Assembly: GCA_919902505.1 (NCBI GenBank)
Contig: CAKKRE010000016.1
Span: 124,001-188,000, forward strand
Direction: 5' to 3'
From: Nitrospiraceae bacterium
GTDB taxonomy: Bacteria > Nitrospirota > Nitrospiria > Nitrospirales > Nitrospiraceae
DNA length: 64,000 nt
Under the pieces are notes generated by a model. That model was not told where the DNA came from. It was given only the letters and a program-made list of their open reading frames with translations, and searched no databases. A program made the translations under genes and the position numbers. This document shows positions 53,411 through 62,424 of this stretch, in pieces; position 1 is the stretch's first letter; each line of letters opens with the position of its first letter.

Positions 53411-55165
53411 ATGATGATCCATACATGTTCGCCCGTTCGCGCGCCGCAGCCGTTCATCCGGCTGACCTATCACATCATTGGATTCCTTCTCCTGCTCCTG
53501 CTCCTCACGCTGACAGACGCCCACAGGGCCATGGCGAACGACCAGGCCCCCCACTCGGAAAGCCAGGTCGCCCAACGCGCCAAAACCGCATGGGAACAGG
53601 GTACGACAGACTTGGCCCTCGGCATTCTGGAGCAAGGCATTCATGAGAACCCGCAGGCGTTCGCGCTGCACCGACTCCGTGGCGACATGCTGGCCACCTC
53701 ACGCCACACCGAAGCGGCCCTTGAGTCCTATGAAACCGTCCTGGCGAGTATTCCCACGGCATTGGACGTGCGATGGGCGAAGTGGAGCGTGCTGGTTCGG
53801 TCCGGGCAGGTGGAAGAAGCGGTCACTGAATTGCAGCGCATTGCCGCCATCGATCCCCAGAATCCGCTGATCCATTTGCGACTGGCCCGTGAGCTCCGGA
53901 AACTCGACCGGCTGGAAGAATCCTTCAAGTCCTATCAGCAGGCCGTAGAGCTGGGACCCGACATGCTCAACTGGCGGTTAGCGATGGCCCGCGCGCGATT
54001 CGATATGTTGGATTACGAAGGCGCAGATCGCGAGGTGCAATCTGTGTTGCAACAAGTCTCGCCCGGTTCCCCGCTGGAGCTGTCCGCCAAGAATCTGCTG
54101 ACCGTGTTCTACGGATCGACGGAGCGAGGCCGCCGCTTTGCCCCCATGATGAGCCCGGACGCGAACCCGAAACAACTCAGAGACTGGTCGATGATTCGCC
54201 ACGACGCCTACGCGCTCTTCGAGGCCGGGCGCTATCAGGACGCCGAACCGATGTACCGGCAACTCCTGCTCCTCAATCCGATGGACCCCCTCGCCACGCA
54301 GCACCTCGGACTGATCCTCATGAACCTGGGCCGCTGCAAAGAGGCGATCAGCATCATCCCCAAAATGGAGGGCCTCGATCCCCTCGACGAAGACTATGCG
54401 GCGACCGTCTATCGCCTGGGTCAATGTCTGGTGGATTTGGGGAAATGGGAAGACGCGTACATTCAATTCAAGATTCTCTACGACACGACCGTGGCATTTG
54501 AACAGTCGACGAGGGAGGTCGAACTTCCAGTCGGAACCAGAGTGCTGGATAAAAATAAGTTGCTGCGATGGTTAGACAAGATCCGTCCGCATGTCCCCGA
54601 ACTGGCCAAGGAAATCGAGCTGGAGGACGCCGCCCCGGTCACACCGGCGGCGCCGGTCGTTCCCTCGGAAGCAGAGCTCGCCGCGAAGGCCATGGAGAAC
54701 TTGAAGCCACAGAACACCCTGGATACGGCGACCTCCCTGGTCGGACGGGATGCCGATTTTGCCTGGTTTCGATTCGTCATTCCCGCAAAGAAAGTCATGC
54801 GGGACGATTCGCCCACCGGCGCGCACGACTTTATTCCCCTGGACCCTGGAATCAGCTTTCCCGCTACCCAGCAGGACATTTACCTGGTGTTCGGATTGGT
54901 GACGGCGTCATACGACGAAGTTCCCTTGGCAGCGCGTTGCTTCAAAGAGCGCACGGAGCTGACCGGCGCGCAGCCGGCGGTGGTGCAGGATCGGCTCATC
55001 ATGTCCACCAACGACCAATCCGGGTACTTTGTCCTGTCGCGTCCCTCCACCGGCTGGACGACGGGACTCTACCGATGCGGGTTATTCGCAGGGGAGCAAA
55101 CCTCAGCCTACACCCAGGTGGATGAAGTGCGATTCCGCATCGTTGAATCGACGAAGCCGTCGTAA
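53411..55165 (+). CDS. Exported TPR-repeat protein
   Basis: 584 residues. After a signal or anchor segment with seven leucines in a row, about residues 60-340 contain at least seven TPR-like helical pairs (for example ALGILEQGIHENPQAFALH and YRQLLLLNPMDPLATQHLG). The C-terminal 200 residues form a separate globular domain with DFAWFRFVIPAKKV and YFVLSRPSTGWTTGLYRCG. The start is chosen at the ATG pair at 53411 so that the leader is near the N-terminus; a longer frame begins at 53357. It may be a periplasmic scaffold. Not assigned to a named family. Confidence 0.68.
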   Translation: MMIHTCSPVRAPQPFIRLTYHIIGFLLLLLLLTLTDAHRAMANDQAPHSESQVAQRAKTAWEQGTTDLALGILEQGIHENPQAFALHRLRGDMLATSRHTEAALESYETVLASIPTALDVRWAKWSVLVRSGQVEEAVTELQRIAAIDPQNPLIHLRLARELRKLDRLEESFKSYQQAVELGPDMLNWRLAMARARFDMLDYEGADREVQSVLQQVSPGSPLELSAKNLLTVFYGSTERGRRFAPMMSPDANPKQLRDWSMIRHDAYALFEAGRYQDAEPMYRQLLLLNPMDPLATQHLGLILMNLGRCKEAISIIPKMEGLDPLDEDYAATVYRLGQCLVDLGKWEDAYIQFKILYDTTVAFEQSTREVELPVGTRVLDKNKLLRWLDKIRPHVPELAKEIELEDAAPVTPAAPVVPSEAELAAKAMENLKPQNTLDTATSLVGRDADFAWFRFVIPAKKVMRDDSPTGAHDFIPLDPGISFPATQQDIYLVFGLVTASYDEVPLAARCFKERTELTGAQPAVVQDRLIMSTNDQSGYFVLSRPSTGWTTGLYRCGLFAGEQTSAYTQVDEVRFRIVESTKPS

Positions 55166-55247
55166 CGGAGTCTGCGCGGACAAGAGCACATGGCTGATAG
55201 TGTAGAGCGGGTGACGGAAGAGGACGACACACACCGAGCAAGGAGCA

Positions 55248-56201
55248 TTACAGAAGACGATGCATGACGCGATACCGGCCGGTGAAGGTTTCATCGGGCT
55301 GCAGTCGCTTCAACCCCCACTCGGGATGATTGAAGGCATCGGTCGCGCAGGTCATCGGCTCAATCGCCAGCGCGCGGCGCGGCGCATCGACGATCGCATC
55401 GCCGGTGTAGACGACGATCGCGGAGAACGAACGATCCATCACCACGTCGATCCTGCGGCCGGTGTCCTGGTGCTGCAGGGATGCCGTCGCCATCCCATCC
55501 GCATCACGCTCCAACCCGACATAGCAGTGATTGAAGCGGAGGTTGCCGATCCGGCGACACTCGCGAAAATCCCACTCGGTCCCATTCGCGTCGAGGACCT
55601 TCCCGGTCGGCGCGAGCCGGTCATTGAACTCAAGGTATCCGGAAGCGGGGATCCGGGCTTCCGCTTCATCTACCAGCGCAGTCCCGACCGTGAAATAGGG
55701 ATGAAATCCGACTCCGACCGGCGCAGCCTCATGCCCTACATTGCGAACGGCGAACGAGCAGGTCAATCCCTGCGTATCTACCCGATACGCGACACGAACC
55801 GCGAGCGAGAAGGGATAGCCTCTCGGCGCATAGCTCTCCGCGTCCAGACGAACTTCAAAGGCGACGCTGTTCGAATCGACCTCGTGTGTGGTCCACGGCA
55901 GGCTCCGGACAAATCCGTGGATCGCGTTCGGACCTTCTTTGTCGTTCTGTTCAAGCTGCAACTGCCGCCCATCGAAGGCGTAGCGCCCCGCCGCCACACG
56001 CCCAGGAAAGGGAATGAGCACATCTCCCTGCCCACCCTTTTTGCGCGCGCCGCCTGCATAGCCCCAGACAATGTCGGTTTCACTCCCGTTGCCTTCAAGC
56101 AGGTAGTACCGGCGTAACGCCGCACCCCAGGGTGAGACCAGCGCGCGCTGCTGTCCACAGGCGAGAGCAATTTCTGTATCCGGTGTCGTTTCACTCGTCA
56201 T
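55248..56201 (-). CDS. galM: Aldose 1-epimerase (galactose mutarotase)
   Basis: A 317-residue beta-sandwich mutarotase. Characteristic parts are NAIHGFVRSLPW with the catalytic-region His, GVGFHPYFTVG with the second His, and FNHCYVG. It converts beta- to alpha-hexoses, feeding sugar phosphorylation. It lies downstream of the phosphofructokinase gene on the same strand (51-base gap). Confidence 0.88.
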   Translation of the reverse strand: MTSETTPDTEIALACGQQRALVSPWGAALRRYYLLEGNGSETDIVWGYAGGARKKGGQGDVLIPFPGRVAAGRYAFDGRQLQLEQNDKEGPNAIHGFVRSLPWTTHEVDSNSVAFEVRLDAESYAPRGYPFSLAVRVAYRVDTQGLTCSFAVRNVGHEAAPVGVGFHPYFTVGTALVDEAEARIPASGYLEFNDRLAPTGKVLDANGTEWDFRECRRIGNLRFNHCYVGLERDADGMATASLQHQDTGRRIDVVMDRSFSAIVVYTGDAIVDAPRRALAIEPMTCATDAFNHPEWGLKRLQPDETFTGRYRVMHRLL

Positions 56202-56252
56202 GCCGCTCTACGTCACAGCAGATGGGGCGAGGTCCAATCCCTCGCGACGCTC

Positions 56253-57518
56253 TCACAGATCCTTGCCCATCAGATATTCGAACCGTTTCCGGAAATCATC
56301 CACGGCCAGACCGGCCGTGGTCGCCAAGCGGACCAGCTCCTGAGGCTGACTGAAATCATCCGGAGTCAATCGAATCATGTACTGCCTTGCAATGGCGTAC
56401 GACTCAGACTCCACATCCACCATACGCACCCTGGTACGGCCGGTCGCCGGGTCCAGAATGTCGCCGAACGGAATGGGAATGAACCGGCCGTTTTGAATCG
56501 ACACCATCGCGGCATTCCCGCCCTCCAGGAGAAACTGGGCCGCGCAATAACCGAGATCGCGGGTATATTCCATATCGAACGAAATGGGATCGGCACAGCG
56601 AAGCTCGTACCCGATGTTCTTATCGACAATGGTGGTCTTCATGCCGAAAGAACGCAGTTCCTTCTCGACTGCGCGCTTGAGCACGAAGCCGAAGTTGATC
56701 TCCGCCAGCCGCACATGTCCGTGCTGGTCCCGCTCCACATCCTGCAGACCGTCGAGATCTTGTTGATCGAGGCTTTCCACGAGACCTTCCGCCAGGACCG
56801 CCACGCCGTCCGATCGGCCGGCATTGAGCCGCTTGATGAACGCGCCGACCAGGGTATCGACCAGCGTTTTCAGGCGAAGTGGCTTCTGTCGAAACTCCTC
56901 GGGAATGACCGTCAACGTGGCGCCGGCGGCCTTGCCGATGCCGAGAGCCAGATGCCCGGCCTTGCGGCCCATCGTCACCACGAAATACCAGCGTGAGGTC
57001 GTTTCCGCATCCACCATCAAACTCTTCACGAGCTCCACGCCGATGTGGCGCGCCGTCTGAAATCCGAATGTCGGAATGCCGTGCGGCAGGTCCAGATCGT
57101 TGTCGATGGTCTTCGGCACATGCACGACCTGGAGGCGACCGGCAGCCCGCTGTTCCAGCTTCAGCGCGGAGAACGCGGTATCGTCACCTCCGATCGTGAT
57201 CAATCGAGTCACACCGAGTGCGTTCAGACTCGTCACGCAGGCGTCAAGATGTTCGGTTTTCTGTGTGGGGTTCGCGCGCGCCGTGCCGAGGCAGGAGCCG
57301 CCACTGAAGTGAATCCGACTGATGTCCTCGATCGACAGGCGCTTGACCTTAGTGGTTTGGCCGTCCATGATCCATTTGAAGCCGTCTTGAATGCCGATCA
57401 CGTCGCAGCCGCCGAGAATACTCCTAATCGTGGCGGCCCCGATGACACTATTAATGCCGGGCGCCGGACCGCCACTCACAAGAATTGCCACCATCGGTCG
57501 TTGCTTACTGCTTCCCAT
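56253..57518 (-). CDS. pfp: 6-phosphofructokinase, pyrophosphate-type active site
   Basis: A 421-residue phosphofructokinase. The start at 57518 has GGAGATC about ten bases upstream. Motifs are the phosphate loop SGGPAPGINSVI, then GGDDTAFSA and VPKTIDNDL. ATP enzymes have GGDG at the first position; GGDD, together with PKT before IDND, indicates pyrophosphate as the phosphoryl donor, which makes the step reversible. The acidic pocket for fructose 6-phosphate is seen in MGRKAGHLALG. The donor assignment rests on these two motifs. Confidence 0.85.
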   Translation of the reverse strand: MGSSKQRPMVAILVSGGPAPGINSVIGAATIRSILGGCDVIGIQDGFKWIMDGQTTKVKRLSIEDISRIHFSGGSCLGTARANPTQKTEHLDACVTSLNALGVTRLITIGGDDTAFSALKLEQRAAGRLQVVHVPKTIDNDLDLPHGIPTFGFQTARHIGVELVKSLMVDAETTSRWYFVVTMGRKAGHLALGIGKAAGATLTVIPEEFRQKPLRLKTLVDTLVGAFIKRLNAGRSDGVAVLAEGLVESLDQQDLDGLQDVERDQHGHVRLAEINFGFVLKRAVEKELRSFGMKTTIVDKNIGYELRCADPISFDMEYTRDLGYCAAQFLLEGGNAAMVSIQNGRFIPIPFGDILDPATGRTRVRMVDVESESYAIARQYMIRLTPDDFSQPQELVRLATTAGLAVDDFRKRFEYLMGKDL

Positions 57519-57715
57519 CTGCGCTGGATCTCCTCTAAGCCGTGGAAGGTTTTCCTTGCCCCTACTCAATAGCGCGTCAGCCCTCACACCATTCTGGAAC
57601 GTCTCGTGCTGGGACCCTACACGGAGACGGAGAACGCGTCAAGAACCGGGACACGCCCTTACTGAGCGACAGAACGATCGATGTGGTTCGAGTACTCGTG
57701 ACGACGATTCAGCAC

Positions 57716-57763
57716 AGAGCGGCGGGAGCACAGCCGGCTTCAAGCCGGCTGCCCCGCCGCTCT
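57716..57763. other. 48-base two-tier palindrome downstream of the FKBP gene
   Basis: Outer arms AGAGCGGCGGG and CCGCCGCTCT enclose inner arms CAGCCGGC and GCCGGCTG around TTCAA. It lies 17 bases beyond the stop of the SlyD-like gene and could stop or protect its transcript, but no T-run follows on the minus strand. Confidence 0.6.
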
Positions 57764-57779
57764 GGTGAAGAGAGAGCGT

Positions 57780-58313
57780 TTAGGGGGTCTTGCTTGCAGG
57801 GGCGTCCGCGGCATCGCCTTTTTCGACCTTGAGGATATTCACATCGAAGGTGAGCGTCTTTCCAGCCAATGGATGGTTGAGATCGATCAACACCTTCTTG
57901 TCATTCACTTCGAGGACCTTCACCAGCCGGTTATCCGACGCCTGCAAAATGTCCCCGACCTTGACGTCCTTGGGAAGCTTCTCTTTGTCCACGCTCTGGC
58001 GTAGCTTGTTGTTGTAGGGACCGTAGGCGTCCTGCGCCGCCACCTCGATGCGCCGTTTCTGTCCGGCCTTCATGCCGTCGAGAGCCTTTTCGAGGCCGGG
58101 GACAATTTCATGAGCCCCCTGCACGAAGACGATCGGCTCCTGCCCGACATTCGAATCGGCGACGGACTTGTCGGGAAGCGTCAGAATGTACTCCAACGAC
58201 ACTTTCACCCCGTCGGCAATGGCGAGATCGCCTTGCGCGTAGGCGCCCGCCCCCATCAACTGACCACCGACGGCCAGCAGCATGCCCAGCAACAGACTCC
58301 GTCCAGCTTTCAT
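57780..58313 (-). CDS. Periplasmic FKBP-type (SlyD-like) peptidyl-prolyl isomerase
   Basis: 177 residues. The signal peptide ends AYA-QG. The mature part is a SlyD-type FKBP: VKVSLEYILTLPDKSVADSN, VPGLEKALDGMKAGQ, an inserted flap domain, and LIDLNHPLAGKTLTFDV, which carries the NHPLAG signature. SlyD is cytoplasmic in E. coli, so an exported version is notable; it would catalyse proline isomerisation and help fold periplasmic proteins. Confidence 0.9.
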   Translation of the reverse strand: MKAGRSLLLGMLLAVGGQLMGAGAYAQGDLAIADGVKVSLEYILTLPDKSVADSNVGQEPIVFVQGAHEIVPGLEKALDGMKAGQKRRIEVAAQDAYGPYNNKLRQSVDKEKLPKDVKVGDILQASDNRLVKVLEVNDKKVLIDLNHPLAGKTLTFDVNILKVEKGDAADAPASKTP

Positions 58314-58369
58314 CGACGCGTCCTCCTAATCATGCCGGTCCAGCAATCCCTGCCGAACCATGCGGTTCT

Positions 58370-59722
58370 TCAACTGTTGCCACGGCGCGGGGCGGCGGGA
58401 CGATCCGCACGCCAACCTCGACGGCCCTGCCCGCCTCTCGTATCCTGAGGCATGGAGTTTTGGCGCTCTCCGGCACGACGGGGTCGGGCATCGCGCCCCC
58501 GTCCATCATGCCTGGATTGGCCGTTCGACTCAGGCTCATGCGCAGGAGGCGGCAGTACCGCCAGTGCGGGCAACGTCAGGCGCTTCGCTTGGATTCGCAA
58601 ACGGCGCACCATCGCCAAGTATTCATGCTCTTCCTGCGGAGAGAGAATCAAGAGCGTCGCGCCGGATCGTTCAGCCCGACCCGTTCGGCCGGTGCGATGT
58701 ACGTAGGACGTGGGGTTGCCGGGCAGTTCGTAATGAATGACCTGCGACACCGACGGCACATCCAATCCGCGAGCCGCGACATCGGTCGCAACCAGGGTGC
58801 GCAGCCGGCCCGATCGGAACGCCGTGAGGGTCCGTTCCCGCTGGGCCTGCGAGTGGTTTCCGGTAATGGCACCGACCGAGGCCGGCTCTCCGCCCAGACG
58901 GGCAGCCAACCGTTTCACTTTGTATTTCTGATCGCAAAAGACCATCGACTGATCACCGGACTCCGGAGACTGGAGCAGTGTGTGAATCAACTGCACCCGC
59001 GAGGATTCGCTTGGCACCACGTAGTACGCGTGGGTAATCGTGGTCGGCGTATTCACGCCGGGATCCACCGCCGTTCGAGCCGGATTCTTCAGCATCGATT
59101 CCGCGAGCGTCAGAATTTCAGGCGAGAAGGTTGCCGAAAACAGCATGGTCTGCCGTTGGGTGGGAAGCAATTGCAGAATACGCTGAATGTCGCGCAGGAA
59201 TCCGCGATCCAACATTTGATCCGCTTCATCCATGACCACATATTCGACACCGCGCAGGTCCAAATGGCGGGTCCCCGCCACGTCCAACAAACGCCCCGGC
59301 GTTCCAATCACGATCAACGGCGGTTGGCGCAAGGCGCGGTAGTGCCGCTCGATGGGGACACCACCGTACACGGCCAGCGACGTGACTGACGGCGGCGCAT
59401 ACTTGCGCAATTCCATTTCAATTTGAAGGGCCAGCTCACGGGTCGGCGCGAGCACGAGCGCCCGCGGCGATCGGGCGGATCCGGCATGCGACGCGGAGGC
59501 ATGACCGGCAGGCTTCCAGCCTTCTTTGACGGCCCGTTCGATTAAGGGGATGAGAAAGGCCAGCGTTTTCCCGCTGCCAGTCTTGGCCTGAGCCAACAAA
59601 TCGCGCCCCTCTAACGCCAGCGGAATCGCCGCGCTCTGAATGGGAGTCGGCGCGGTAAACCCGGCCTGTTGTAAACGGTCAGCGAGAAACGATGTAAGAG
59701 ACAATTCGGCAAACGACACCAT
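58370..59722 (-). CDS. rhlE: DEAD-box ATP-dependent RNA helicase, RhlE-like
   Basis: A 450-residue RNA helicase. The Q motif is TAPTPIQSAAIPLALEGRDL, Walker A QAKTGSGKT, Walker B VMDEADQML, motif III FSATF, and motifs V and VI ATDVAARGLDVP and YVHRTGRTGRAE. The C-terminal 80 residues are Arg/Gly-rich and disordered, as in RhlE. It lies downstream of an RRM protein gene, a common pairing of cold-response RNA proteins, but a terminator lies between them. Confidence 0.93.
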   Translation of the reverse strand: MVSFAELSLTSFLADRLQQAGFTAPTPIQSAAIPLALEGRDLLAQAKTGSGKTLAFLIPLIERAVKEGWKPAGHASASHAGSARSPRALVLAPTRELALQIEMELRKYAPPSVTSLAVYGGVPIERHYRALRQPPLIVIGTPGRLLDVAGTRHLDLRGVEYVVMDEADQMLDRGFLRDIQRILQLLPTQRQTMLFSATFSPEILTLAESMLKNPARTAVDPGVNTPTTITHAYYVVPSESSRVQLIHTLLQSPESGDQSMVFCDQKYKVKRLAARLGGEPASVGAITGNHSQAQRERTLTAFRSGRLRTLVATDVAARGLDVPSVSQVIHYELPGNPTSYVHRTGRTGRAERSGATLLILSPQEEHEYLAMVRRLRIQAKRLTLPALAVLPPPAHEPESNGQSRHDGRGRDARPRRAGERQNSMPQDTRGGQGRRGWRADRPAAPRRGNS

Positions 59723-59807
59723 GCAACGACACTCCTAAATCTCAATCTTGGGAAAACAGGGGCAGATAACCTGATGGCCCTGCAGACCAGAGAGAGGACA
59801 ACACGGT

Positions 59808-59844
59808 AAGAAAAACGCAGGGGCTACCCTGGCGGCAGCCCCTG
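59808..59844 (-). terminator. Rho-independent terminator between the RRM gene and the helicase gene
   Basis: On the minus strand arms CAGGGGCT and AGCCCCTG with an eleven-base loop are followed by CGTTTTTCTT, 27 bases after the RRM stop codon. The helicase is 85 bases further on, so read-through here would set its level. Confidence 0.8.
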
Positions 59845-59870
59845 AATAGGTATAGCGAAACGAGCGCAGC

Positions 59871-60170
59871 TTAGTGCTGGCCCCCGCCCATTCCACGTCC
59901 TCCGCCACCACCGGAGCGGGGCTCCTGCGGGCGGGCTTCATTCACAGTCAACGTGCGGCCACCGAATTGTGTCCCGTTCAACGCGTTGATCGCCGCCTGC
60001 GCCTCGGAATCTCCCGACATTTCGACGAAGCCGAAGCCCCGCGACTGGCCGGTGAATTTGTCCGTGATGATGCGCGCCGACGTCACCGCCCCGTGCACCG
60101 CAAACAGGTCACTCAGCTGTTGCTCGGTGGTCGAATATGGCAAGCCGCCAACGTAGATCTTCGAACCCAT
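59871..60170 (-). CDS. RRM-type RNA-binding protein
   Basis: A 99-residue single RNA-recognition-motif protein. RNP2 is IYVGGLP and RNP1 is RGFGFVEM, followed by a glycine-rich tail. Cyanobacteria and other bacteria have such cold-inducible glycine-rich proteins. AGGAGG lies before the ATG. A long untranslated region upstream might serve in regulation. Confidence 0.93.
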   Translation of the reverse strand: MGSKIYVGGLPYSTTEQQLSDLFAVHGAVTSARIITDKFTGQSRGFGFVEMSGDSEAQAAINALNGTQFGGRTLTVNEARPQEPRSGGGGGRGMGGGQH

Positions 60171-60685
60171 TGGGTTCCTCCTTTGAGAATAAAATGGTGT
60201 TGTCTGGGACTCGAGAAAGAAACGAGGAAGGAATGGGGCGAAGATGCAAACACGGCGGCAATCTTAGCTCTGGCTTCCGAAATTCCCGGGAAGAACCCAC
60301 AACAACATCGAAACGAGCCCTGTAACTGTTCTCCTACTTCACCGCCAAGGCTCTTCGCAATGAAGCACCTTCACTGTATCCTACCGAAATAGGAAAGGCA
60401 AGCGTGAAATTGTCTCCGGCCGAATCGGTCCTCAGCCACCGCAACGTAGGATGCAACCAACGAGCTGTTCCTCTGCCTCCAAAGCAAGCTACGGAAAAAC
60501 TCGATTGTTACACCATCAGCAGCAATCAGCGCCTCTTTATGGTATCAGCATTGAAGTAATACGCAGGATGCGCAAAAAGACCGTCCAGCAAGGCCGCAGC
60601 AAGCAAAGAGGCGAATCGTACTCAGCCGTACGGTGAGCCTCTGAGCGACGCGAGAACACCGCTGGCGGGCTTTTTCCGCATCCTG
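60171..60685. other. Region upstream of the RRM gene, containing repeat A4
   Basis: About 515 bases. Repeat A4 fills the right part; the left part (60171-60480) must hold the RRM promoter and leader. No gene is evident. Confidence 0.5.
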
Positions 60686-60688
60686 CTA
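60483..60688 (-). repeat. Family A palindromic element, copy A4
   Basis: The core is 60563-60686 and the full length about 206 bases. The right end reads on the minus strand TAGCAGGATGCGGAAAAAGC, where TAG is the stop codon of the next gene; the left end begins AGCAAGCTACGGAAAAACTC. Confidence 0.85.
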
Positions 60689-61453
60689 GTAGGCGGCCGG
60701 CGCCGACAAGGGACGGCTGGAATACAATGGCGAGGCGTTGAAATTATCGAATCGCGCAGTCGCCTGCCCACGCACCAGAATCCCCACCTGTCCGACGCCA
60801 AGCGTTTGATCCTCAACAGAAAGCGCCAGGCTCCCATCGAAGAAGGTCTCCACAAAATCCTTACTGATGATGGTGTTCCGTTGGACCCGGAGCGTATGCC
60901 ATTCAACCGGCTTCGACTTAATCACCGCCCGGCCTAAAATCGACTCGTTGCCTTCGATCACCCGCACCACCTCTATGGACTTCTGCGACAAATCCACCAC
61001 GGTCGCATAATAATTCTTCGGATCTTTCAGGCCGAACACCACTCCAATCTGCCCGGACGTGGCATCGGCTCCCTGACGAATCCGGACGACCAGCTCAGGA
61101 TACTCATACTGAAATCCTTGCGCGACCAACAACTCGACACAGGCGGGACAGGAAGATGCCCCCAGCACGACATTGGGCGAGGAAGGTGCCGCCGATTGCG
61201 CTTCAACTTTCCACTCCCCGCCTGGTTGATCGCCCGAAGCCACGGCGAGAAACCCCTTTGGAACCCCTCCCGCTTGATCCTTATCGAACGTCCAATTGTT
61301 GAAGAGCTGGGGATTCGCCTGTTGGCGCAAATGCTCCGCCTTTTCCGTAGACGTTTCCTTCGGCACCGCCAGCACCGATTCCGCCCCACCCACCGACACC
61401 ATGGTCAACACGATGATACCGATGTATCTCCCGATATTCCTGAGATGCGCCAT
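60686..61453 (-). CDS. Exported protein with a concanavalin-like (DUF1080-type) domain
   Basis: 255 residues. The start at 61453 is favoured because a signal peptide follows at once (IGIIVLTMVSVGGAESVLA). The mature part contains NNWTFDKDQAGGVPKGFLAV, VVFGLKDPKNYYATVVDL, a WHTLRVQR segment and VGQVGILVRGQATARFDNF, the strand pattern of LamG/3-keto-disaccharide hydrolase-like jelly rolls. SCPACVE is a possible disulfide or metal pair. A carbohydrate-related role is likely but the substrate is not known. The stop codon lies in repeat A4. Confidence 0.7.
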   Translation of the reverse strand: MAHLRNIGRYIGIIVLTMVSVGGAESVLAVPKETSTEKAEHLRQQANPQLFNNWTFDKDQAGGVPKGFLAVASGDQPGGEWKVEAQSAAPSSPNVVLGASSCPACVELLVAQGFQYEYPELVVRIRQGADATSGQIGVVFGLKDPKNYYATVVDLSQKSIEVVRVIEGNESILGRAVIKSKPVEWHTLRVQRNTIISKDFVETFFDGSLALSVEDQTLGVGQVGILVRGQATARFDNFNASPLYSSRPLSAPAAY

Positions 61454-61542
61454 AGAAAGCGACTGCCTGTCACGGAGCAACTCTATCTGCCTTACCAGCT
61501 CGTTTCCATACTGCACGGGAGCACTCCTCCTTCGAGCGGATC

Positions 61543-61788
61543 TTACGATTTCGGCTGGGGCGGCTTGATCCGGATGATCTCCTGTTGAAATCGATCGCGT
61601 TCTGCCAGGATCTTTTTTCGACGCCAGCCGCGCAACGTCCACCACTGTATCTTGTCCATGAACGTCACCACGGGAGGAGGCACGCTCCCGGCAGGCCCGT
61701 GCTGAAATTCATAACCCTGATGTGTGCCTTGATTCTCGCGAAACCGTCCGTACTGATGGTCGTACAGACCCTTCCCCTGCTCTGCCAT
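61543..61788 (-). CDS. Small conserved-looking protein of unknown function
   Basis: An 81-residue basic protein with an aromatic-rich N-terminus (GLYDHQYGRFRENQGTHQGY) and a helical, Trp/Arg-rich second half (WWTLRGWRRKKILAERDRF). No domain or signal peptide recognised. It lies 90 bases upstream of the exported protein gene on the same strand. Moderate support only. Confidence 0.45.
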   Translation of the reverse strand: MAEQGKGLYDHQYGRFRENQGTHQGYEFQHGPAGSVPPPVVTFMDKIQWWTLRGWRRKKILAERDRFQQEIIRIKPPQPKS

Positions 61789-61986
61789 AGGTCCTACCTC
61801 TCGCCTCGCTCGTCGATCTGTGCCCAGCGTCCCACAGAGTATCGGCTCCTGAAAGAAAGGGGCCGACGCTCACTTGATGGCCGATAGTACATTGAGCCCT
61901 CGGCTCTCTGCAATGGGATCGACCGGGTATGCTATAGTGTCCACTGTTCGCAAAAACCTCTCCTACCCAGGGTTATGAGGCACCGC

Positions 61987-62424
61987 ATGGACCTATCCCA
62001 GCAGCCACCGCGACGATGGAGTGACACCCTGGCAGGCCTAATGTGGCTGCCACGGTTGATCGATAAGGTGCGCGCCTTTCAGGCCGGCACGCTCGGAACC
62101 TATGCCTACCCCTCCGCACTGGACCAGTCCTTCATGCGCCGGTTCCAGCTGACGCCTGCCTACATCGAACCGCTGGTCCGTGAAGCGGCATCCGATGAGG
62201 CCATCGGAACTGCGATCCGGGCGCGCATCCAGCTGAGCGACGAGGAGGTGCAACACCGCTGCGCGATCTTCCGGGACAAGTACCGGCTGGCATTCGCCGT
62301 GCTGGACCGGGATGACGGCTATGTCCGCGGCCTGGGCTATCCGATCCCCCGCTTCCTGCAGCCACCGCTCTGGCGATGGTATCAACGCTGGTCGGCACAA
62401 AAGGCCTCTGCCACGTCTATCTGA
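61987..62424 (+). CDS. DUF5069 family protein
   Basis: A 145-residue protein. It opens with MDLSQQPPRRWSDTLAGLMW, followed by LPRLIDKVRA, GTYAYPSALDQSF and, later, IQLSDEEVQ, the markers of DUF5069. Function is not established. Its TGA overlaps the ATG of the following peptidase gene by one base, so they are translationally linked. Confidence 0.75.
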   Translation: MDLSQQPPRRWSDTLAGLMWLPRLIDKVRAFQAGTLGTYAYPSALDQSFMRRFQLTPAYIEPLVREAASDEAIGTAIRARIQLSDEEVQHRCAIFRDKYRLAFAVLDRDDGYVRGLGYPIPRFLQPPLWRWYQRWSAQKASATSI

